NCBI GenBank assembly: GCA_003243195.1
Contig: QFQI01000001.1
Coordinates: forward strand, 124,001-188,000
Origin: Sphingomonas taxi
GTDB lineage: Bacteria; Pseudomonadota; Alphaproteobacteria; Sphingomonadales; Sphingomonadaceae
DNA: 64,000 bases
Direction: 5' to 3'
Shown: piece after piece, positions 53,116-60,100 of the stretch
Layout: every line of letters begins with the position of its first letter
Numbering within the stretch: position 1 is the stretch's first letter
Made by a program: the position numbers and the translations under genes
The notes under the pieces: generated by a model
The model's input: only the letters and a program-made list of their open reading frames with translations
What the model was told of the DNA's origin: nothing
Databases searched by the model: none

Positions 53116-53130
53116 GATATCGTATACGAT
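53116..53130. promoter_or_regulatory. Operator palindrome upstream of GH127
   Basis: GATATCGTATACGAT contains the perfect 12-base palindrome ATCGTATACGAT (53119-53130). It sits 13-27 bases before the GH127 ATG. A weak promoter can be read on the minus strand: TTGACC (53155-53150), 17 bases, TAATCG (53132-53127), so a bound protein would cover the -10 box. Its near-copy lies before the DapA-family gene. Confidence 0.62.
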
Positions 53131-53230
53131 TAGGAGCATGGGATAGCAGGGTCAACGGGCGATGTGCACTCAGCCAACAGTTACCGATCAATGGCTTACC
53201 TGAGGGCTTAAGCGAAAAATACTAGCTATT

Positions 53231-53245
53231 GGATATAGTATAATA
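53231..53245. promoter_or_regulatory. Possible degenerate third operator copy
   Basis: GATATAGTATAATAT, in an AT-rich stretch before the plus-strand S9 gene, matches the GH127 operator at 12 of 15 positions but has lost the palindrome. It may be a decayed site or only an AT-rich promoter. The 180 bases between GH127 and the S9 gene are otherwise the divergent promoter region of the locus. Confidence 0.25.
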
Positions 53246-53284
53246 TAAATGTGCCGGATGGTTTACCTGTCTAGGCTTTCCGGC

Positions 53285-54661
53285 ATGAAACAGGTGAGAG
53301 CGCGATATCGCTGGGAGACGCTGACGACGAGGATCCTCGCCGCCGCCCTTCTGACCTCGCTCGTGACAGTCGGCCATACGGCCCCCGCGATGTCGCGGAC
53401 CCGATCGCCTGCTCCACCCTCCCGGCCGGTCCTTCCGATCTCCGAACGCTTTGCCCGCGCCGACGCCTATCTTCGCCCGCAGATCGACACGCTGATCGCC
53501 AATGCCGACCTTGCGGCGCGGTTCACGAGCGAGGGGGCCGGCGTGATCTACCACATCGGTCATGCGGGAGCGCGGACGGTGATGTATATCGACCTGGCGA
53601 GCGGCCGGGCGCACCGCGTGGCCGACGAGCGCCAGATCGCCCGATGGCTGGCGCAGGCGACCCGCGGGGTCGTCGATCCCGTGACGCTCGCGCTGGACGC
53701 GATCAACCACGATGCGGCAAGCGATACGCTCAGCTTCGACGTTGCCGGCACACGCTGGACGCTGACCCGTGGCGGGGTTCTGCAACGGGCCGGGCGTGAC
53801 CCGGCGGATGCGGACGGCTCGCCGTCTCCCGATGGGCGTTACCGCGTGATCGCCCGCGACCTCAACCTGTTCGCGCAGGACGTGAAAACGAGGCGCGAGG
53901 TCGCGCTCACCGTCGATCGCACGCGCGAACAGCCGTATGGCCGTGGCATCCCGCCAATGGCCGAGATTCTGAAGCAGGGCACGGAGGAGCCGAAGCTGCC
54001 GGTGTCGGTGCGCTGGTCGCCCGACAGCCGCTCGATCGCGACGTGGCGGCTCGACACGCGCGAGGTACCCCGGCTGTCGATCACGCAAGAAATTCCGCCG
54101 GACAGCTTCTATCTCCGCAGCTTCCACTACATCTACCCGCTCGCCGGCGCGCCGCGGCTGCCGCAGGCGACGCGCTATGCGGTGAACGTCGAACGGGCGC
54201 TGGAAAGCGGCCGAGCGACGCTGGTGCCGCTGGCGATCCCGCCGGAAGCGCTGCTCTACCCCGCCGATCCCGATATCAACTGGCGGAACGGCCGAATCCG
54301 CGCGCAGTGGACCGAACGCGGCTACAGGCAACTCGTCGTCTACGACGCCGATCCCGCCACCGGCGCGGCGCGGATCACCGCCCGCGAGGCGGTGAAGCCG
54401 GTGGTGACCGTCACGTCCGGCTTCCTGCAACCCGCCCCGGAACTGGGCGGCGTGCTCGCGGTGTCGGAGCGCAGCGGCTGGGCGCAGCTCTACCTCATCC
54501 GTCCCGACGATCCCGACGGTAGCATTCCGCTGACGCAGCCCTTCTTCTGGCGCAAGCTGCGCGATTACTTCACCCGCCACCTGCTGGACGAGAAGCCGCC
54601 CTCGCCGGCCTTGCCGGGGCCTGCCCCCGTCATCCGCCCCACCGGCACCGTCGTATCCTAG
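53285..54661 (+). pseudogene. S9 (DPP-IV-like) peptidase lacking its catalytic domain
   Basis: DPP-IV-like S9 peptidases cut after proline. The 458-residue frame has a signal peptide and the N-terminal beta-propeller, with PDGRYRVIARDLNLFAQDVK, LPVSVRWSPDSRSIATWRLD and DINWRNGRIRAQWTERGYRQ, up to SERSGWAQLYLIRPDD. It then passes directly (near 54530) to PFFWRKLRDYFTRHLLDEKP, which resembles the extreme C-terminus of S9 proteins. The Ser-Asp-His region, about 280-300 residues, is absent, and the whole is about 460 instead of 740-800 residues. I read this as an in-frame internal deletion. The start could also be ATG 53249. Confidence 0.78.
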
Positions 54662-54668
54662 GACCGCC

Positions 54669-57422
54669 ATGCCCTCCATCCGCCTGCTCGCCCCCCCCGC
54701 CCTGCTGCTCGCCGGAACCGCCACGGTCGGCGCCACCGTCCCGCTTGCGCAGGACGCCGCCGGGCCGCCCCGGCCCCGCTATCCGCCGATCGCCACCACC
54801 GACCACGTCGTCGGCCCGTACCGGGTGGCGCTGCGCCGCGACACGCAGACGCTGGCGCGGCTGTCGCCCGCCGCCGAACCGGGCTTCAGCTTCGTCCCCA
54901 CCGCGCGCGAACCCGAACGCGCGGGCGACGGCTACAACCACATCGGCGACATCAACCTGCGCGTCCGCGCGCCCGGCGGTGCGTGGCGCGATTTCGCCTC
55001 CGCGCACGCGCGCCGTCCGATCCGCGCCTTGCCGGCCGGGAAGGGCGTGATCGCCGCCGCCGACATCACCGCCAGCCTGGGCACGGATGCGCCGGTCGCC
55101 GTGGAGCGGCGCTGGGTGAACGATCGCGGCGCGCTGGCGCTGCGCTTCCGCATCGTCAACCGATCAGGCCAGCCGCTGGAGATCGGGGCGCTGGGGCTGC
55201 CAATGGTGTTCGACAACATCATCACCGACCGCTCGCTGGAGGAAGCCCACGCGCAGGCGAGCTTTGTCGATCCCTATATCGGTCGCGACGCCGGCTATCT
55301 TCAGGTCACGCGCCTGAACGGCCATGGTCCGGCGCTGCTGGTGCTGCCGGAGCGCGGCACTCCGCTGGAGGCCTATGTCCCGCTCAAGAACCCGCGCGAG
55401 GAGAAGACCGGATCGATCTTCACCGACCGCAGCCCGCGCGGCCAGACGTCGGAGGGCTTCTACGACTGGACCGTCCATTCCGCAGGCTATGCCGAACGCG
55501 AATGGCGCAGGGCCGGCGAGCAGTGGAACGCGCCGACCAGCCGCATCCTGTCGCCGGGCGAAACGCTGGACATCGGCGTCCGGCTGGTCACCGCGCCGTC
55601 GATCCGCGCGATCGAACCGACGCTCGCCGCCCACCGCCGCCCAGTGGCGGTGGGCATCCCCGGCTATGTCGTGCCGACCGACCAGCAGGCGACGCTGTTC
55701 GGGCGCGCCGCCAGCGCGATCACCGGGATCGAGAGCCACCCCGCCGGCGCGCTGGACGTGGCGCGCGCGGGCATCGTCAGGGGCTGGACCCGCCTGGCCG
55801 TCCGCGGCCGCCAATGGGGGCAGGCGCGGCTCACGCTGACCTACGGCAATGGCGAGAAGCAGACGGTCAGCTATTTCGTCACCCAGCCGCTGGAGCAGGT
55901 GACGGCGGCGCTCGGCCGCTTCTCCACCACGAAGCAATGGTTCGAGGGCCGGGGCGATCCGTTCGGCCGCTCGCCCGCCATCCTCACCTACGACAACGAG
56001 GCCAAGGCGATCGTGACCGCCGAACCGCGCGTCTGGATCGCGGGGATGAGCGACGAGGGCGGCGGCGGAAGCTGGGTCGCCGCGACCATGAAGCAACTCG
56101 ACAATCCCGATCCGGCCGAGGTGGCGAAGATCGAGCGGCTGGTGACCGAAACCGTCGTCGGCAACCTCCAGGTCGCATCCGGGCCGAAGGCGGGCGCCGT
56201 GAAGAAGAGCCTGTTCTTCTACGATCCGGCGAAATTCCCGAACCTCTACCCCGGCGATCCGAAGGACTGGAGCTCGTGGACGTCATGGAGGGAGAAGGAC
56301 GCCGACGACCTCGGCCGCGCCTACAACTACCCGCATGTCGCGATCGGCCATTGGGTGCTCTATCGCACCGCGCGCAACCATCCCGGGCTGGTGACGCGGC
56401 ACGACTGGCGCTGGTATCTCGACCATGCCTACCAGACCACCGTCGCGATGATGCGCGATGCGCCCTATTATGCGGAATTCGGGCTGATGGAGGGCGACGT
56501 GTTCGTCGACATCCTGAAGGACCTGAAGCGCGAGGGGATGAGCGCGGAAGCCGCCGACATGGAACGGCTGATGAAGGCGCGCGCGGATCACTGGCGCACG
56601 CTGCGCTATCCGTTCGGCTCAGAGATGGCGTGGGATTCGACCGGCCAGCCCGAAGTCTACGCCTGGATGCGCTACTTCGGGTTCCAGCCGCAGGCGGACG
56701 TCACGCGCGAGGTGATCCTGGGCTATGATCCCGCGATGCCGAGCTGGGGCTACAACGGCAATGCGCGCCGCTATTGGGACTTCCTCTACGGCGGCAAGTA
56801 TCCGCGGATCGAGCGGCAGGTGCATCACTACGGCTCCGCGCTGAACGCGGTGCCGCTGTTCGACGCCTTCCGCCGGAACCCGGCCGACCTCCATCTGCTG
56901 CGCATCGCGTACGGCGGGATGATGGGCGGCATCACCAACATCGACCGGGACGGCTTCTCCTCCGCCGCTTTCCATTCCTGGCCCGACATGATGTCATGGG
57001 ATCCGTATAGCGGCGACTATGGCATGGGATTCTTCGGCCATGCCTATGCCGCGGCCACCTATCTGGTGAACGACCCGACGTTCGGCTGGCTGGGGTTCGG
57101 CGGCGACGTGGCGGAAAACGGCGGCACGGTCACGATCGTGCCGAAGGACGGCGCGCGCGCCCGGCTGTTCGTGGCCCCGGCCGGGCAGTGGATCACGCTG
57201 GCGGCGGGCAAGATCGCGCACGCCAGCTACACGCCGGCCAGCGGCCGGATCACGATAACGCTCGACGCCGCCACGCCTTCCACGCCCGCTGCGCGGCTGT
57301 TCGTGGACGCCACCACGCCGCGCGCCGCGCCGCTGGTGCCGGAGGGGGGCATGGAGGAACGTGGCGGCTATACCGTTCCGCTCACCGCCACGCCGCGCGT
57401 CGTCACGTTGCGGCCACGCTGA
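54669..57422 (+). CDS. DUF5695-like putative glycoside hydrolase
   Basis: A 917-residue secreted protein (signal peptide in the first 25 residues, low-complexity around RLLAPPALLLAGTATVGATV). The N-terminal half is beta-rich (sugar-hydrolase-like beta-sandwich). The C-terminal half is helical, with HDWRWYLDHAYQTTVAMMRD, YAEFGLMEGDVFVDILKDLK, RYPFGSEMAWDSTGQPEVYA and GYNGNARRYWDFLYGGKYPR, a toroid with several conserved acidic residues. From memory this is DUF5695; no characterised member is known to me. AGGA precedes the ATG. It is 7 bases downstream of the S9 gene in the same direction, and its stop overlaps the next ATG. The frame is intact. Confidence 0.7.
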   Translation: MPSIRLLAPPALLLAGTATVGATVPLAQDAAGPPRPRYPPIATTDHVVGPYRVALRRDTQTLARLSPAAEPGFSFVPTAREPERAGDGYNHIGDINLRVRAPGGAWRDFASAHARRPIRALPAGKGVIAAADITASLGTDAPVAVERRWVNDRGALALRFRIVNRSGQPLEIGALGLPMVFDNIITDRSLEEAHAQASFVDPYIGRDAGYLQVTRLNGHGPALLVLPERGTPLEAYVPLKNPREEKTGSIFTDRSPRGQTSEGFYDWTVHSAGYAEREWRRAGEQWNAPTSRILSPGETLDIGVRLVTAPSIRAIEPTLAAHRRPVAVGIPGYVVPTDQQATLFGRAASAITGIESHPAGALDVARAGIVRGWTRLAVRGRQWGQARLTLTYGNGEKQTVSYFVTQPLEQVTAALGRFSTTKQWFEGRGDPFGRSPAILTYDNEAKAIVTAEPRVWIAGMSDEGGGGSWVAATMKQLDNPDPAEVAKIERLVTETVVGNLQVASGPKAGAVKKSLFFYDPAKFPNLYPGDPKDWSSWTSWREKDADDLGRAYNYPHVAIGHWVLYRTARNHPGLVTRHDWRWYLDHAYQTTVAMMRDAPYYAEFGLMEGDVFVDILKDLKREGMSAEAADMERLMKARADHWRTLRYPFGSEMAWDSTGQPEVYAWMRYFGFQPQADVTREVILGYDPAMPSWGYNGNARRYWDFLYGGKYPRIERQVHHYGSALNAVPLFDAFRRNPADLHLLRIAYGGMMGGITNIDRDGFSSAAFHSWPDMMSWDPYSGDYGMGFFGHAYAAATYLVNDPTFGWLGFGGDVAENGGTVTIVPKDGARARLFVAPAGQWITLAAGKIAHASYTPASGRITITLDAATPSTPAARLFVDATTPRAAPLVPEGGMEERGGYTVPLTATPRVVTLRPR

Positions 57423-58174
57423 TGCGCCGGCCGGTCGGCATGTTGCTGCTGCTGCTGCCGGCGATCGCGGCCGGGATCGCCGCATCTCCGGCGCGGGCGT
57501 CGTGCGTCGCCGGCCGCTGGATCGCCTCGCCCGACCTGGCCCGCGCGAACGCGGACGATCCGGCACGGCCGGTGCGCTTCGAAACCGCGCATCTGACGTT
57601 CCGCCGGGCCGGCGACGCGACGACGCGCGCCGATGCGGAGGCGGCGGGCGCCTATCTGGAATATGTCTGGGGCGAGTTCATCGGCCGGCCCGGCTTTCCC
57701 TAGCCCGATTGCGCCAGCACCGCCAAGACCACGGCCAATATCGTCATCAATCCCGGCTTCGGCCTCACGGGCGGCGTCGACGAGCAGGGGCGGATCGGAA
57801 TGTGGATCGGGCCGGGCGGATTGCGCGACGGCTTCGGGCTGGCACATGAGCTGACCCACGCGCTCCGGGGGGCCACCGGGTCGTTCCGCGACACGCCCTT
57901 CGCCGGGTAGCTGTGGGAAAGCCATGCCAACTGGATGACGACGCAATTGCCACAGCGAGGCGCGCTCTTCGTTCTCGTGAACGGCCATCCCGCAGCCGTT
58001 GACGCGTGGCGGAGGTTGCCCCGCCCCCACGCTACGCGGAAACCGCGCTGGCGCCGGGCGGGCGCCACCGGCATGGAGCGGTGTCCGGCCGGGCAACCGG
58101 CGCGCGCGGTGATCGTTGAACGACGAGACGCGCCGCCAGCGGCCGCCCGCTGTCAGCCGAGGATGACGATATGA
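57422..58174 (+). pseudogene. HExxH secreted peptidase remnant (DUF6055/Svx-like)
   Basis: The frame begins with a signal peptide (MRRPVGMLLLLLPAIAAGIA) and FETAHLTFRRAGDATTRAD. It is broken by TAG at 57700-57702 (after GRPGFP) and TAG at 57907-57909 (after TPFAG). Read through, it contains FGLAHELTHALRG and LWESHANWMTTQLPQ. HExxH with a downstream Glu in WESHANW is the pattern of gluzincin-type peptidases related, as I recall, to Svx/AvrXca virulence proteins of plant pathogens. After about 57955 the similarity is lost and the rest of the gene is missing; the last codons overlap msrB. Confidence 0.7.
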
Positions 58175-58638
58175 CCGATTACCGCAAGACCGATGAGGCG
58201 ATCGCCCGCCTGACTCCCGAACAATTCCATGTCACGCAGCGCAGCGGCACCGAACGTCCGGGCACCGGCGAATATCTGGGCAACAAGCGTGCCGGCATCT
58301 ATGTCGACATCGTATCCGGCGAGCCGCTGTTCGCGTCCACCGACAAATATGAATCGCATTGCGGCTGGCCGAGCTTCACGCGACCGATCGACGCGGCCCG
58401 CGTCAACGAGCTGCCCGACGCGACGCATGGCATGATCCGCACCGAAGTGCGTTCGGCCGGCGCCGACAGCCATCTGGGCCATGTCTTCGAGGATGGTCCG
58501 CGCGACCGCGGCGGGCTGCGCTATTGCATCAACTCCGCGGCGCTGCGCTTCGTGCCGCGCGCGGAGATGGAGGCCCAGGGCTATGGCGCCTATCTCGATC
58601 AGGTCGAGGATGTCGACGGAGATCCCGGACGGGCTTGA
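58171..58638 (+). CDS. msrB: Peptide-methionine (R)-S-oxide reductase
   Basis: MsrB repairs oxidised methionine. The 155-residue protein has the family core HCGWPSFTRPI, DSHLGHVFEDGP and the catalytic Cys in RYCINSAALRF. The four cysteines that bind zinc in many MsrB proteins are absent (their places read YVDIVSGEPLF and VRSAGADSH), so this is a zinc-free form. The ATG has AGGA upstream. It marks the right edge of the accessory locus. Confidence 0.94.
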   Translation: MTDYRKTDEAIARLTPEQFHVTQRSGTERPGTGEYLGNKRAGIYVDIVSGEPLFASTDKYESHCGWPSFTRPIDAARVNELPDATHGMIRTEVRSAGADSHLGHVFEDGPRDRGGLRYCINSAALRFVPRAEMEAQGYGAYLDQVEDVDGDPGRA

Positions 58639-58670
58639 CCGGCGATCGGCGACCCGCTTTCACGCCATGG

Positions 58671-59075
58671 ATGAGTGACGGAGACGACCGCGCGCGACAG
58701 CGTGCCGAAGACCGCGAACGGCGGGCGCGCGAGCGCGTCGCCGCTGCGGTCGCCCGAACCGAGCAGCGCGCCGCGCAGCGGGAGGTGGCGACGCGCGAGC
58801 GGGAGGCCGCGCGCCTGCTGCGCCGGCAGGAGGACGAGCAACGCCGCGCCGCGCTGGCGGCGGAGCGCGTCGAACGCCCGCGGCGGCGCAGCAGCGGCGC
58901 ACTGGCGCGCACCGGCGAGAAACCGATCGAGCGGGACACGCGCCATTACACCACCAGCGTCGATCCGGTGCGCCTGCGCACGCTGGCGGCGCGCGGCGCG
59001 AACCCCGACGCGCTCGCCGCGGTGTTCGGCATCACCGTCGCCCAGGTCGAGGCGATATTGGCCGACGACGCATGA
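58671..59075 (+). CDS. Conserved hypothetical protein upstream of cobO
   Basis: A 134-residue protein. Residues 1-85 are a highly charged Arg/Glu/Ala helix, probably a coiled coil; the C-terminal 40 residues (LRTLAARGANPDALAAVFGI, then TVAQVEAIL) look like a small helix-turn-helix. The function is unknown. ATG 58671 is the first in-frame start after msrB. Its stop overlaps the cobO ATG, so it is likely co-translated with it. Confidence 0.65.
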   Translation: MSDGDDRARQRAEDRERRARERVAAAVARTEQRAAQREVATREREAARLLRRQEDEQRRAALAAERVERPRRRSSGALARTGEKPIERDTRHYTTSVDPVRLRTLAARGANPDALAAVFGITVAQVEAILADDA

Positions 59076-59673
59076 ACGACAGCGACGCGCGCCATAACGA
59101 GCGCATGCGCCGCGTACAGGCGGCGCGGCGCACGATGATGGCGAGCAAGACCGTCGAGAAGGGCTTGCTGATCGTCCACACCGGCGCGGGCAAGGGCAAG
59201 TCGACCGCCGCATTCGGCATGGCGGTGCGCGCGATGGCCATAGGATGAAGGTCGGCGTGGTGCAGTTCGTGAAGGGCGCGATGGCGACCGGCGAGAAGGC
59301 GATCTTCGACGCCTTTCCCGACCTGATCGACTTCCGCCCGATGGGCGAAGGCTTCACCTGGGATACGCAGGACCGCGCGCGCGACGTGGCGGTGGCGCGC
59401 ACCGCCTGGGCGGAGGTCCGCCGGATGCTCGCCGATCCCGCCTATGCGATGGTGATCGCCGACGAGCTGAACATCGTGCTGCGCTACGATTACCTCCCGG
59501 TCGACGAGGTGGTGGCGGCGGCGGCGGCGCGTCCGCCGATGACTCATTTGGTCGTCACCGGCCGCAACGCGCCCGACGCGCTGATCGCCGCCGCCGATCT
59601 GGTCACGGAGATGACGCAGGTGAAACACCCGTTCCGCGGCGGCGTGAAGGCGCAGGCTGGCGTGGAGTTCTGA
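59072..59673 (+). pseudogene. cobO: Corrinoid adenosyltransferase CobO, one-base frameshift
   Basis: CobO (BtuR type) adds the adenosyl group to cobalt corrinoids. The first part has the ATP-binding P-loop VHTGAGKGKSTAAFGMAVRA but stops at TGA 59246-59248 after AMAIG. The rest is in another frame: MKVGVVQFVKGAMATGEKAI, FTWDTQDRARD and VKHPFRGGVKAQAGVEF, normal for the family. Compared with the family sequence RAxGHGxKVGVVQF, one base is missing near 59236. With it restored the protein would be about 200 residues. It may be a real mutation or a sequence error; no other lesion is visible. Confidence 0.88.
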
Positions 59674-59750
59674 TCGCCCCGCTTCCGATCGGACCTGCCC
59701 GATCGAGCCGCCCCGTTGACCCCCCGCCTGCGCGCGGCTAGGGCGCGCGG

Positions 59751-59914
59751 CGCGACAGGTTCCCCCTGACCGGGGATCAAAAGGGAACGGGTGAACCCCG
59801 GCTGCCCCTGCAACTGTAAGCGGCGAGCCATCGCGCCACATGCCATTGGGCCGGACACGGTCTGAGAAGGCGGCGCGAACCGGCGGCGACCCGTGAGCCA
59901 GGAGACCTGCCTGC
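59751..59914 (+). ncRNA. Cobalamin riboswitch
   Basis: This leader shows the conserved blocks of the cobalamin riboswitch in order: GCGACAGGTTCCC, AAAAGGGAAC, GGTGAA..CCGGCTGCCCCTGCAACTG with TAAGCGG, the B12-box variant GCCATTG (59842-59848, usual form GCCACTG), GAGAAGGCGG, and CCGTGAGCCAGGAGACCTGCCTG. Boundaries are approximate. It lies about 190 bases upstream of the BtuB-like receptor and would lower its expression when B12 is plentiful. Confidence 0.92.
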
Positions 59915-60100
59915 CGCGATCGTCCTTCGCTCGGCCAGGGTGCGCCGAACGGACGGGGATGACCGCGCCGGGAACATCCGGGCGGCCCAACCCAGCGTGA
60001 CGATATCACCGCCGTGCGCGGTCGACGACGTGGACGGGCGCTGCGCCCTTCCCCGGCGGCGACAGCGCCCGTTCTCGTTCGTCCGGGGGAATACACCGCC

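Noticed and set aside
54669..57422. Assigning the DUF5695-like protein to a numbered CAZy family
   Set aside because: I do not know a characterised member well enough to give a family number or substrate.
43299..58174. The accessory locus as a prophage or integrative element
   Set aside because: No integrase, transposase, phage genes or flanking direct repeats could be found despite the tRNA at one edge.
43299..59673. All frameshifts being sequencing errors
   Set aside because: Possible for GH27 and cobO alone, but the in-frame TAG codons in GH43 and the HExxH gene and the in-frame deletion in S9 are not the usual errors.
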